NCBI GenBank assembly: GCA_028641055.1
Contig: CM054059.1
Location: forward strand, 107,706,263-107,770,262
Direction: 5' to 3'
Source of the DNA: Alopecurus myosuroides
Taxonomy: Eukaryota; Streptophyta; Magnoliopsida; Poales; Poaceae
DNA length: 64,000 bases
Shown here in pieces: positions 10,459 to 21,947 of this stretch. Both the position numbers and the translations under genes were made by a program. How positions within the stretch are numbered: the first letter of the stretch is position 1; every line of letters starts with the position of its first letter. A model generated the notes under the pieces. The model ran no database searches. It saw only the letters and a list, made by a program, of their open reading frames with translations, and was not told the origin of the DNA.

Positions 10459-11847
10459 TGACCCACAAGTATAGGGGATCGCAACAGTCTTCGAGGGAAG
10501 TAAAACCCTAATTTATTGATTCGACACAAGGGGAGGCAAAAAATATTTATAAGCCTTAACAACTGAGTTGTCAATTTAGCTGCACCTGAAAGTCGACTTG
10601 CTCGCAACAATTTATCAGTAGTAACAGTTTTATAGCAGTAGAAGTAGTAAAATAACAGCAGGAATAAAATAGTACCAGCATTAGCAATCGTGGGAAACAG
10701 CAGTATGGGAGTACCGTAGGCATAGAGGGAATGGATAAACAGGTGTTGCATGGATAACATAGGTCATGTAATAATCTAAACATGGGCATTGCAGATAATA
10801 ATAATAAAGCATCCAAGTTCTAGGCAAACCATAGGCATGTGTTCCAATATAGTCGTACGCGCTCGCAATGAGAAACTTGCACACCATCTTTTGTCCTACC
10901 AGCCCGTTGCAGCGGGGCCTCAAGGGAAACTGCTGGTAATTAAGGTTCTCCTTTTAATAAAGCACCGGCGCAAAGCATTAACACTCTATGAACACACTTG
11001 ATCCTCACATCACAACCATCCCCTCTGGTTGTCCCAATTTATGTCACTTTGGGGCCTCGGGTCCCGGACAATGACATGTGTAAATAACTTGCAGATATGA
11101 TCAAGAAACAAAATTATACTCATGAAACAATAACATGTTCAGATCTGAGATCATGGCACTCGGTCCCTAGTGACAACAATTAAGCATAACAAGTTGCAAC
11201 AACGGTAGAAAACACTAACAGTAGATACTAGGCACTATGCCCTAACAATCTGGCATTATTACATGATCAATCTCATCCACCCCTTCTATCTAACTCAACC
11301 TACAGCGGTGTTTACTCACACATGGACGGGGGAACATGGATGGTTGATGGAGAAGAGGTGGCGGTGTCGATGGCGATGATCTCCTCCAAATCCCCGTCCC
11401 GGCAGGGCACCAGAACAGGAACTTCTGATCCCCGAATTGAGTTTCGAGGTGGCGGCGGCGCTCTGTTGTGTTTCTGTGGAATATGACGAACCCCCTCGCG
11501 TTTTAGGTTTATAGGGAATATGTAGTCGAAAGGGGAGCCCGAGGGGGTGGAGGTGGCCCCCACACCACCAGGCGGCGTGGCCTAGGGGCGCGCCCAGAGG
11601 TGGTCTGGGTCAGTCCTGGCCCCCTCCAAGTATCCTTCTGGCTCCTGGGGTCTTCTGGTGATATAAGCTCAATGGGGTCTTTTTTGGGAAATTTCCCGAA
11701 AGTTGATTTTTCTGCACAAAAACGAGACACCAAGGTAATTCTACTGAAAACAACGTTAGTCCGTGTTAGTGGTACCCAAAACTCACAAGTTTAGAGGCAA
11801 ACAATAAAAGAAGTGTTTCGAAAAGGAGATACGTTTTGGACGTATCA
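10459..11847 (-). repeat. 5' LTR of the Athila-type element
   Basis: The minus-strand LTR starts TGATACGTCCAAAACGTATC at 11847 and ends near ...CTATACTTGTGGGTCA at 10459, about 1.39 kb. It contains a GC-rich leader (11340-11620) and no credible gene. The hydrophobic minus-strand frame over 10480-10760 is LTR sequence, not a protein. Confidence 0.75.
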
Positions 11848-13440
11848 ACATTGTATCCTTGTTATCCGGAATTTTCTTGTCCTTCTTAGGATCTCCCTTC
11901 TTTTCCTTGGAATCGCCTGAATCTCCGGGTTCGCCAGGGTGAGGTGCTCCAGCGGCGCACGTGGCAGTTTTGCATAAGACTAGATCATCATGTAGTTTGT
12001 GTGAACGTGCTTGTCCTCGTTGTTGCTGTTGTAATGCTTTTCCTAAGAAAGCATACACTCCCTACAATTTTTCGTCATTGGAGTACAGATCGTCATTAAG
12101 TATGGCGAACGCGGCTTCTGCGTTTTTGGCTGCAGTTTTCTAGATGCGTTCGCCCTTAGCATTAGTGTTGTTAACATGCCTTTGCCAAGATGGGTTTTCA
12201 AGCCTTTTTCTTGCTGGCAGTTCTTCCGACTTTGAAATTCTAGGGTAACCGCGTAGGTTTAATTTCAAATATATTCCTTCTTTCGTATTCCTCTATTTCA
12301 TCCTGCTACATTTTAATGTCAGCCTGGGTTTTGAGGAGATTTTCCCGAGTTCAGAACAGATGTTGCTACTACCGCATTATTGATTGTCTCCTGGCTTCCA
12401 ACACTTCCGGGGGCTCGTTACGTTCGACCGGGGTTTAAATCATATCGATTTCCTCCTGTTCCGACATTTGGGGAACAGGGATTTCATCCATTTTCTTCTC
12501 CACAGGTTTTACACCACTGCCTCCTCCAACTTCCAGGTTTTGGTTGGTAATGCCTGCCAGTTTTTTCACCTTTTTCTTCTGTATTTGGATAGCAGCTTCT
12601 TAGAGGACTTCTTTTCCTTCTTGGAAGATCGAGGCTTTTTGTTAGGTTCATGTTTCGTCAATTCTTTGACGTCAAGAAAGGTCGGACTAACTTCGCCTTC
12701 CTCTTCCTCTTCTTATGGCGGAGGCGTTTTGGGGTCTTCATCTTCCCCGGGATCCGAATTTTCAGTCGGTTTTGCCATGAGTACTTCATGGAAACTCCCC
12801 TGCATGGATTTGACCTTTCTTTCGAAAGCGTCTTCATCTTTAGAATCTGAGTCTATCGATCCGGTTTCTGAGTCTAGCTTTTCCTCTATGGCTGCTAATG
12901 CAAACTCAGCTTTCGAGTTCATCGATTGATCGATAGACTTCAGATCTTCCACGTTTTCTGTGCAATCATGATTTTCTGCCTTTTCCACGGGATTTTTTTC
13001 TTCCATGTTTTCGGCGATCTCAGACTACACCATATCAATAAAGTGGGACTGACTGCAGGCATCTCCGAAGAGGTGGCAAATCGAGATGTGTTTTGACGAT
13101 ATGCAACTATGGAAGCTTGATCTTCCCCTATGTATGAATAGGGAAGATCTGAGCAGAATCCGGCATTGAAACCCTAATCTATTGGGCATAGGGAGGGTGG
13201 GATAAAGTAACTTCCACCACGGAATCCCATTGCTTCTGCTGTTAAACCGACAAAAACATTAGCAGATCCAATCGGTAAAAGGCAGGCACTTACCAGATGA
13301 TTCTGTGCTGGCATGTATGATCCGTTGTCGAGGAAGCGTCTGACGTTTCCGTCGAATTCCAGGCTTCCGACAGTGATTGTGCTATCGATTCCGCTGAGTA
13401 TTCCCGCTCGGAACGTAACTCCCGACGCCGCTGGCCCCAT
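11848..13440 (-). pseudogene. Decayed leader/gag region of Tat element Y
   Basis: Only short minus-strand frames remain. One at 13440-13174 follows the primer site, a very acidic one lies at 13006-12713, and a Lys/Asp/Gly-rich one at 12058-11848. I recognise no zinc knuckle or protease. The position after the primer site and the charged composition fit a Tat gag, but this is inference. No other gene is seen in the interval on either strand. Confidence 0.45.
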
Positions 13441-13453
13441 GCTGGGCGCCAAC

Positions 13454-14011
13454 TATCGAGACTTTGTAGTAAGGATCATGGACGGGGGTGCCATAAGCCT
13501 ACTGGTAGAACCGCGCGGGGGAGGGGGGCGTGGAAGAACTGGAACGAGAACACGAGTTTTACCCAGGTTCGGTATGTCGCAACTAGGCGGAATTCCTACT
13601 TCTGCAATCTCACTAAAATCAGGGTTGAAGTTTGAAGTATACAGAATACAATTGTGAGTATGATTTCACTAACTCGGCGAGGATGAACTTCTCGGCGAGT
13701 TGGCTTCTAGCTAACTTGTGATTTTTTCTTGTTCCTTCCTCCCGTTCGGCTTTGTATAAATAGCCGGAGTAGGGCTTACATGGGAAACCTAGAAGACTAC
13801 GGAAAGCATCTAACTTGGAAAGTAAGGAATCCGACTTTTCCTCCAAGTCGTACCACGCTTGGGCTGTGTTCCGGGTTCGTCTACAATCCGGCTTCCTGCG
13901 CGTCAGCTTAATGGGCCGCCGAGTGGACTCTGTTCCATTGCCTGTGGGCCACCCTGGTAATCCTGCCTTCGACCAATGTCGGATATACCCATATTTGGCA
14001 TATATTCGACA
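13454..14011 (-). repeat. 5' LTR of Tat element Y
   Basis: Minus strand, TGTCGAATATATGCCAAATA... to ...CTCGATA, 558 bp, with the final CA mutated to TA. TATA-like TTTATACAAAG lies at about 13751-13761. It aligns with the X LTR in inverse orientation, for example through the shared GGGCCGCC and CCACCCTGGTAATCC segments. The primer site follows directly. Confidence 0.78.
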
Positions 14012-17000
14012 CTAAAAGAGCTGGCGAAAGAGGTATCGCCGAAAGAAATGCCGGCAGGAAAAGAATGTCGGAAGCCAGCCGACAGCTTCAACGCATCTGA
14101 GAATACAAAGCAGATTATACTGGACACCAAAGATCTGATTAAATATGTCGTAGTGGGAACCAGAATAACTGATAAATAAGAAAGGGAGCTCATCAAGTTC
14201 CTCCGTGAGAACAGGGACATTTTAGCCTGGTTTTCTGCTGATATACTAGGTGTACCCTGGGAGCTTGCTGCGAACCAATTGAAGGTTATTCCAGGATCAA
14301 AACCCGTCAAACAAGGGATCTGTCGTTTTGACGGAAGAAGACGGAAGGCTATTGGCAAGGAAATAATCCGTCTTTTAGCAGTTGATTTATCCGGGAAGTT
14401 ATTCATACCGATTGGTCCGCTAATCCGGTATTTGTCCCAAAGAAAGATACCATTATCCTTAGGATGTGTGTAGATTATACCGGTGTGAACAAATTGTGGC
14501 CCAAAGATAGGTTCGCCTTACCGCGAATCAATCAAATAATAGATGCCACTACTAACTCTGAGTTCTTATACTTTTTGGAGGCTTATTCCGGATATTATCA
14601 AATACGCATGAAAGAAGAAGACAAAAAAACTTCTTTCATAAAACCCTATGGAACGTATGATTACATAACCATGCCTTTTGGCATGAATAATGTTGAGGCT
14701 ATATACCAGCGTTGCATGCAAAGATGCTTCCACGACCAAATAGGAAAAAACTTCCACGTTTACGTGCATGGCATTGCCGTCGTTTCCAAGGAAAAGCATA
14801 CGCTCCTTGAAAATTTGCGAGAAACTTTCGATAATCTGCGCACTTACAAAATGAAGTTAAATCCATTAAAGTGCGTATTCAGGATTCCCTCGGGAAAACT
14901 TCGAGCTTTTATTATTTCCCATAGAGGAATCAAAGTAAACCCGTAAAAAATCAAAGCAATACTGAACATCAAAAGGCCTACATGTCTAAAAGACGTCCAG
15001 AGATTGACGGGTTCCGTAGTCGCAGTAAGCAGGTTTATAACCCGGCTTGGTGATAAAGCTCTGCCATTATACAAATTGTTGAAGAAATCCGACAAATTTG
15101 TGTGGACAGAAGAAGCAGACAAAGCGTTTGCCCAGCTAAAGGAAACTTTAATAAAATCTTCAATTTTGGCATCCCCAAAGGAGGAAGAACCTATGTTGAT
15201 GTATCTAACAACAACAAAAAGGGTTATTAGCGCAGTGATACTCGTGGAAAGGAGGAAAGACGAACAAAGTATTCTAGACCAACATCTAGTATACTACATT
15301 AGTGAAGTATTCTCGGAATCAAAGCAAAGGTATCCACATTATCAAAAACTACCATATGGCGTATTCTTCGCATCGCGAAAACTTCGTCGTTATTTTCAAG
15401 GACATTCCAAAATAGTGGTAAGCAAAGCACCACTGGGGGATATCATAAACAATGCGGATGCAACCGGCAGTGTTGCCAAATGGGGCATTGAGCTTGTTGC
15501 GTTCGACATTAAGTACCAACCCCGGACGACAATTAAATCCCAGATGTTGGCAGACTTTGTAGCCGATTGGACAGAAGTAATGGTAAACACACCAATGCCC
15601 GAGTCAGAATATTGGATCATGCATTTTGAAGGATCCAAAATGAAAGAAGGGGCCGGTGCAGGTGTGGTGCTGAAATCTCCAAAAGGAGAAAAAATGGAGT
15701 ATGTGCTGCAAATTCACTTCAATGCTAGCAACAACGTGGCAGAGTACGAGGCACTACTTCATGGCTTGCATATTGCAAAAGAAATAGGCGTTAAACGCAT
15801 ACTTTTGGTATAGAGACTCGGATTTAGTACAATACCAGCTCAACTAGACATGGGACGCCAAAATCCCCATAATGGCAGAATATCGGAGAACTGTCGACAA
15901 GTTCACCATATGCTTCTTGGGATTCGAAGTAAATCATGTAAAGAGGGAAGAAAACTGGAACACGGATGCTTTGGCCCGAATGGGCTTAGAAAGGGTAAAA
16001 ACATTGCCACCTGGTGTTTTCCTCCAGCATTTGTAATAAAAGGAGTAGATGTAGATTATCCCTTAGTTTCCGAGTCAATCGAAGTCATGTTCGTAATCCC
16101 GGATTGGAAGGTACCATAACTGAACTTCTTAGTAAATCAGAAATTCCCGGATGGAGCAGACGAAGTCTTGCAAAGGCAGATAAAGCGCCGATGCAAAGGA
16201 TACACGGTAATTAATGGTTATTTGTATAAACGCGGTACATCTGGAATTTTCCAGCGTTGTGTTTCGCCCGAAGAAGGACGGCAAATCCTGCAAGAAATTC
16301 ATGCCGGAGATTGCGGACATCATGCTCAATCAGAAATCATAGTTAAGAAAGCTTTTCGTGCAGGATTTTTCTCGCTTACAACCAAGACAAATGCGGAGCA
16401 CATAGTTAATACATGTGCTGGATGCCAGTATTACGCCAAGCAGACCAATATTCTGGCTCAAGCACTCAAAACTATTCCCATAACATGGTCGTTTGCGGTC
16501 TGGGGGCTAGATATGATGGGGCCATTCAAAACTGCAAGATGCGGACTTACACATCTACTTGTTGAAGTGGATAAGTATACCAAGTGGGTGGAAGCTAAAC
16601 CCATCAAAAAGCTTTATGGTGTGACTGCCAGAAATTCTACCATTGCATAGTCATGAGATAAAGCATCCCACATAGCATAATCACGGATAACGGGACAAAC
16701 TTTGCAATTGGAGAGCTGGCAAAATATTGCCGGTAAACGGGGAATTTGCCTTGATTTAGCATCAATGGCACACCGGCAATCCAATGGCCAGGTTGAACGA
16801 ATGAATAGTTCAATCTTGCAAGTTATACGCCCAAGACTCGAATATCCTCTTCGCAGAGCAGCTGGAGCATGGATAGAGGAATTGCCTTCCGTGCTTTAGA
16901 GCATACGCACAACGCCGAATAGATCAACATGGCAGACACCTTTTTTCCTGGTTTATGGAGCGGAAGACATGATCCATGATATCCCTAGAGTGAAGGCATA

Positions 17001-17410
17001 CGATGAGACGGATGCCGAAAGCGCACGACAGTATGTCGTCGATCTTTTAGAAGAAGAACGAGAACTTTTGTTGCAGGATAACCGCCATTTATCAACAAGG
17101 AATCTGGCAATATAATAGCCAGAAAATCAAGCATCGTTCTTTTAAAGAAGGTGACTTGGTTCTAAGATGGGTACAGGAAAGAAAACACATGTTAGCCCTA
17201 GTCTGGGAGGGACGTTTCATCATTAGCAAAGCTATGAAAAATGGGTCATACTACCTTGTAGATATTCGGGATGATGAAGATGAACTGAAAAAATCAAATC
17301 GCAAGAGGAAAAGGAGCATAGATGTAGAGCTAGGAGAGACAAAATACCCAGGAGCATCCAACAGTTACGTCCTTTCTATACCTATTCCAATTCTATGTAA
17401 ACATTATTGA
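14012..17410 (+). pseudogene. Tat pol of element X: RT, two RNase H domains, integrase (inactive)
   Basis: Read in several frames. A protease-RT linker occupies 14012-14460. RT spans 14464-14946 (CVDYTGVNKLWPKDRF, TMPFGMNNVEAIYQR). RT thumb and RNase H span 15004-15590. The second RNase H spans about 15590-15810 (GAGAGVVL, NASNNVAEYEALLHGL). Integrase spans 16168-16900 with a zinc region and a GLDMMGPF catalytic aspartate. At the RT active site the expected Y-x-D-D reads Tyr-Val-His-Gly (14761-14772), so both metal-binding aspartates are gone. The second RNase H has MHFEGS where MHFDGS is usual. Stops occur at 14178, 14945, 15813, 16650 and later. Confidence 0.88.
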
Positions 17411-17999
17411 GATCATGAAACAAAGTTTGTCGGAAAAAGTATGCCAGCTTTTTTTTGTGTTTTACCATTAAAGCATGTTCTGTCTTTTCTGTTTCCCAAT
17501 AATCTTTCAATTTGTTTCAATGTTAACCCGAATTTTTCCTGCGTGCTCGAAGTTTAAAAAAACTGAATGCTTTCGGCCTAAAAAGGCTACTGAACACCAG
17601 ATTATGTCTGCGTGCCTGGAGTTCATATTTTTAGCTCCTTATTTTCTCTAGTCTTATCTCATCATTTGTTTGCTGGGTCACTAGATTAGTAAGTTAAGGT
17701 GTCTAAGTATGTCTCGTGATTTTGAGTTCATACTTATTGGTTTCTTAACCCTCTTGCTCGGCATGAAAGTTTTCATACTTTTGGATTCACTCAAACACTA
17801 AAAAAGGTTAAAGCATACAAACCAGAGAACTTAAAAGAAAGGGATACAAAATTAACTTGCAATGGTGTCAAAAAAAAATTTAACTTGCAAAGATAAATTA
17901 AATTGCAAAAGGCATAACTTATTCATACAAAATAGGCATTCAGAATGCATTACACATAAGTACTACATTGTTTAAACAAGTAATGCATTCTTTCGCCTT
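17411..17999. other. Noncoding spacer between integrase and antisense gene of X
   Basis: AT-rich, with no ORF above background on either strand and no recognised repeat. It separates the 3' ends of two convergent transcription units, pol on plus and the antisense gene on minus. It would therefore be expected to hold both polyadenylation regions. I cannot point to a specific signal. Confidence 0.4.
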
Positions 18000-18911
18000 T
18001 CAGCATCCGTAGGGCATGGATTTAGACGGCATCGACGAAATCTTCGTTGTCGTCGTCATCGTCGCTTTCGCTCGGATTCTCCGGAGTCGAACGAATCTCC
18101 TCCTCCGGGTAAAATGTGATGGTGGAGACCATCCGAGCGATCTTGGAGGCGTGTCCTTTGATGGAGTAAAAAATCTCCACCCTTTGAGCCTCAGTGTAAC
18201 CCTGAGGATGCCGGTGGTGACGCGCCATGTCTTGGCAGCGGGGTAATTCATTTTCATGAGCCCTAGGGACATGCACACTCCACCGCAGGCGGCAGATTTC
18301 ATCCAAGATACGCGTTGGGCGATGACTTTGCCGAATGCTTCTGGAAGCTGCCCAATATCGGAGTATTCGTCTTTCTTGTCCGGAAGGCACTTGCTGAGAA
18401 GTTTCCGTCCGGCTTTCTTCATATCCTCGACGAAAATTCATAAAGCTCGGATTCGATCGATATGAGAAGAAGAATCTCCTTCTGCTGCAAAATACAGAAA
18501 GGCGGATATAAGAAAATGTTCGGAAGAAAAGTATGCACTTTGAAACTGAATAAAAAACTGGTAAAAGCTAAAAAACTTACCAAGAATGTGCTTATCAATC
18601 TCGACGACCACCTCAAGGCGGAGATGGAGAGAAGCTTCTAGATTTTTAATAGTGGCATTGTCTTTCTCACCTTGGGCCTTAAGCCGAGACTCGGAAAGAG
18701 CCAGCGCTTTCCGGCTTTCGTCCAGCTCTTTTTGAATCTTCACATTGATTTTGTGAAGTTCCAAATTTTCAGAGCGGAGCTGATGAGAATTGCAAGCATC
18801 CACAGTTGCTTGCCTAGCTTCAGCAAGTAAGGCTGAAAAGTAAGAAATAAAAAACATTAACGCGAAACTATTTAAAAGAAAATCTCGGGAGATAAAAAAG
18901 AAAAACAAGGA

Positions 18912-18942
<31 letters not shown>

Positions 18943-20392
18943 AGTATGCTTATAGGCATTTTCCTTGAATGGCTTGTGAAGTTCAACACTCTTGGACTCT
19001 TTCTCTTCCGTGATAGCAAGGAGAGATTTCACCTCCTTATTCTTCACAGTGAGTTTGTCGAGAACTTCCAGGTTGATGCTCTCGGCGGTTTGCTAAAAGC
19101 ATATGGAAAGAAAAGTTAGTTAAAACCAAAAGATGAACATGAAATCCTAAAAAGTGTTAATACGAAAAAGAATATTTTCGTATTAATACTTGAGGGTTGG
19201 AAGTATACATGGCTCGTCTTTTTAAGCCCAGAAAGCATCTGCGTGAACTCCTTGCTATATTCAGAGAAGGAGATCCCCATATGATCAATTCTGTCTTGAA
19301 TGACCTACCTATGCGAGAAAGCGTAATTATTCCGAAGGATTAAGCCGCCTTGTGGCCAAGGAAGGATCAAGGGGGCTCTGACGAATTGTTTTTTCCCATG
19401 TGTGCAAGAAGCCATTTTCGTCAAAGCATGCTTCTTTCTTTACCTTAAACTTCTGGTCATAAGACGGAATTTCCTCGTAAATCCTGATGACGGATGGGCC
19501 TCCTTCCTCATGTTGCACCGTCCTTTCCCGCGCACCCGGCATGGATGCATCGGGCTGGCTAGACTGACCAAGGAGGGGGAAGTTCGACTCTTCTACAAGG
19601 GCATAATGCTTTTCTGAAGCATCCGCCATCGGGGTATCCGGGGCGACTGCCGGGGAAGGCTTTCCTCGGCGAGAGAGTACTTCTTGCTTCTTCCATCCTT
19701 TCCCCTTCAATGGAGCGGGAGAGATACTAGAAAGGAAGAAAGACGGAATAAAAAACCACAAATGCAGAAGTTTTTGCGGGAAAAGAGGAAGGCATAAAAG
19801 GCTAAAGTACCTGGAAGTTGCAACTGCAATGCCGTGAAGATCAATAACTTCGGTGGAAGCCGCAATTTTCTTGCGCTTCCTTCCACCGGCCGCTAAAAAG
19901 CAAGCTTTCAGTGCTTCCTCCTCTGCTGCAGAAACAAGTTGATTATATGTGAGTTTTTCAAGCTGCAAAAACATGAATAAGTCATCAGTATACATTCTTA
20001 AAGGCAATAGTATGAAATCCTTTCCAAAGGTAGAAAAGAATGCACTGCCTTGGGAGGAGGGTTCTCCAAGTGAAACATTTGTAGGCTTTCAATGTACTGG
20101 TCACGGGTAGCCACAAAATGATTTACGCGCTTCCGAAAGACTTTTAATTCACCCACATGGCGTCCTCCGGGCCATTGCACTCGTAGAGAATACGCCCGAC
20201 ACGAAAGGAAAGGGGCTGGATCCGCCTTCCGAGCTAGCAAAGGACAGTGTCCATTCCCGTGAGCGGCGAAGAAGAAGCGACCAACTTGGAAATCCGCCTT
20301 TTGATTCGCAGGAGATCTGGGGGAAGAACCTAGACGGCGTCCAGAGGCCAGTTGTCACTAGGAGTAGTAGCGGAGTTGTCGAAAGCAGGAAT
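18000..20392 (-). pseudogene. Antisense gene of element X, 3' exons
   Basis: This continues the gene that begins near 24900. The first part (20392 to about 20150) holds the C-terminal half of the Transposase_28-like domain (GRRIQPL...), in broken frames. Later segments are a Lys/Arg-rich exon (19990-19800), an exon at 19720-19327, a heptad-like Glu/Lys/Leu-rich coiled-coil stretch (18840-18590) and a basic C terminus ending at 18000. Gaps between segments start with GT-like and end with AG-like borders, so the gene is probably intron-rich. Frameshifts and a stop near 20330 make it a pseudogene. I cannot assign a role. Confidence 0.6.
18912..18942. repeat. (TA)n microsatellite
   Basis: About 31 bp of alternating TA with a single G interruption lie in what appears to be an intron of the antisense gene of X. 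Confidence 0.9.
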
Positions 20393-20857
20393 TGTCGTGG
20401 GATAATCACGACAGACGTTACCAGGGGTAACTTATCTTGGGGTAAATCGACTCTGGTGTTTGGGAGAGGGTTTTGCTCGGGGGAAAACATGGTGATGAAA
20501 CGATCTGGTAGCCGGCAATCAAGTCGCCGAGTCTCCGATCTAGATCTTATTATCTCAACTCCGGTATTACAAAGGATACTCGAACAACTAGTGAATCTCG
20601 TGTGTGTAATCTAACCCTAGGAGCCGGCTTATATAATATCCGGATCCCCTGGCTTCCTATCCAAGGTACACTTGGAGTCCTACCTGGGCACCGCTTACAA
20701 ACCCTAAGTTTCCTTATCGAAACCCACAATCCGGGTTACGAGGCCTACACTCATGGGCCTTCTAGAAACTCCTTTTCCCTAAGCCGGATCTTGCGCAGCT
20801 CCCTTTGGGCCGAGTTACTCCTTGGCGTTAGCCTACCGGGTTATCATCCCTCCATCA
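20393..20857 (-). repeat. 3' LTR of T2 copy 2
   Basis: Minus strand, TGATGGAGGGATGATAACCC at 20857 to CACGACA at 20393, 465 bp. The polypurine tract TTCTGGGGACTAC (20858-20870, reverse) precedes it. The TATTATATAAG promoter motif is near 20630-20640 on the minus strand. It matches 2963-3394. Confidence 0.82.
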
Positions 20858-21245
20858 GTAGTCCCCAGAATAGCTTGGGCTTCACGAGATCCTCCTTGAA
20901 GCGCATGCTATTCCCTGCAAAAATAACAAACATACAAATTCATAAAAGGCCGGGTTAGGTTGCTTTGATATACAGCTAGGCCTAACTCCTCAGGTGGTCC
21001 ATATAACAACCCGGCTTTCGATGAGTCCATCTTCATTTTCCCAGGTCAACACTCCGAGGAAAACACAGAAGACACGGCTCACTTCGTTCGCTAATCAGTC
21101 CGGATATCACGGAAACGATTTACTCGATCCTTTCCGGATATCCCGCACGAGCACTTAACTGCTTATCCCACAAAATCCGGGCGGGTATCCTTCCCCCCGA
21201 AATTTTTGGCTCCCGCTCTCTCGTCTAGGGTTTCCCACCCGCGCA

Positions 21246-21253
21246 TATAAATA
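21246..21253 (+). promoter_or_regulatory. TATA box of the antisense gene, copy 2
   Basis: TATAAATA lies about 700 bp before the ATG and directly ahead of a GC-rich untranslated first exon (about 21280-21541). Its position and octamer are conserved in copy 1 (2568-2575) and in element X (25021-25028), so the antisense gene has its own promoter, independent of the LTR. Confidence 0.68.
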
Positions 21254-21541
21254 AGCGGTTCAGGGGTAACCCTAGCTCACAACTCCATTTCCCCCCATCT
21301 CACTCGTCTCCTTCATCTCCAACCTCCATCGGTGCACCTTGCTCAAGCTTCACGCCGCGTCGCCACGGAGCCCGCGGGGGAGCAGCCGGAAGCGAGCCGC
21401 CGCCGCCTGCGCTCCGCTTCCGCCCGCGCCGCACCGCCGTCAACCACCGCCGCCATACCTTCGAGCTGTCCGCCGGAAGGCCCCGCAGGTCACCGGAACT
21501 GCGCCATCTGTCGCCGTCGCGCTCTCCTCCAAGCTCCGCCG

Positions 21542-21938
21542 GTAAGTTCCCTTCCGCCCTGGATTTCACCTTCAATCTCGCCGGAATTAATTTAGATCTA
21601 GATCCGCCTCATAGATGGCTTTCTTGCCCCGCACTGATCGAGTAGTCCATGTTCCGTTTCTTCCCAATCAGTATGTAAGTTAGACCAATAGTGTGCCTCC
21701 GTTAATCGTGGTCATAAATTTCTCGATAAATCTCTAGGCTTAGATCCAATCTATTAAAATTCTCCATAGTTGTTCCTCGATACCCGGATAATCCACAATT
21801 TCCGGGTCTTTTAGTTATTCTCTGGTTAATCGGACAATCAACCATTTTCCATAATTGCTCACTGATACTCGGATAACCTGTAGTTTCTGGGACTTTTTAG
21901 CTGCTTACACTTTGCACTCTTCATCTCCTTTTTTGTAG
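21542..21938 (+). other. 5'UTR intron of the antisense gene, copy 2
   Basis: A GTAAGT donor follows CCGCCG at 21541, and a TTTTTTGTAG acceptor ends at 21938, 9 nt before the ATG. The interval is AT-rich relative to the GC-rich exon before it. Equivalent borders exist in copy 1 (2297-1985, minus strand). Confidence 0.68.
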
Positions 21939-21947
21939 ACTGCACCC

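Larger units (their letters stand above)
9657..11847 (-). mobile_element. Athila-type Ty3/gypsy element, 5' part (LTR, primer site, start of gag)
   Basis: Read on the minus strand this gives an LTR (11847 to 10459), a primer-binding site (10444-10426) and gag (10367 onward) until the BARE-like element interrupts at 9656. The TGATACGTCC start and the TGGCGCCGTTGCCAGGGAG primer site are those of the Sabrina/Fatima/WHAM group of Triticeae Athila-like elements. I do not assign a family. It inserted into the gag region of Tat element Y at 11847/11848. Confidence 0.82.
11848..14011 (-). mobile_element. Tat-lineage element Y, 5' LTR and gag side
   Basis: The 5' LTR is 14011-13454 on the minus strand. 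It is followed by a TGGCGCCCAGC primer site (13452-13442) and leader/gag sequence, until an Athila-type element cuts in at 11848. The LTR is a close relative of the LTR of X (25403-25925) but in opposite orientation. Y therefore appears to have inserted head-on into the pol region of X at 14011/14012. The rest of Y lies to the left, beyond the window. Confidence 0.72.

Noticed and set aside
10215..10760. 181-codon hydrophobic minus-strand frame as a membrane protein
   Set aside because: Most of it crosses an LTR and the primer site. Only the part from ATG 10367 belongs to gag. The Cys/Leu/Tyr-rich part is translated LTR sequence.
12384..12929. Plus-strand 181-codon Ser/Phe-rich frame
   Set aside because: It is the complement of an acidic Glu/Asp/Lys-rich minus-strand gag-like region, so the Ser/Phe richness is a strand shadow.
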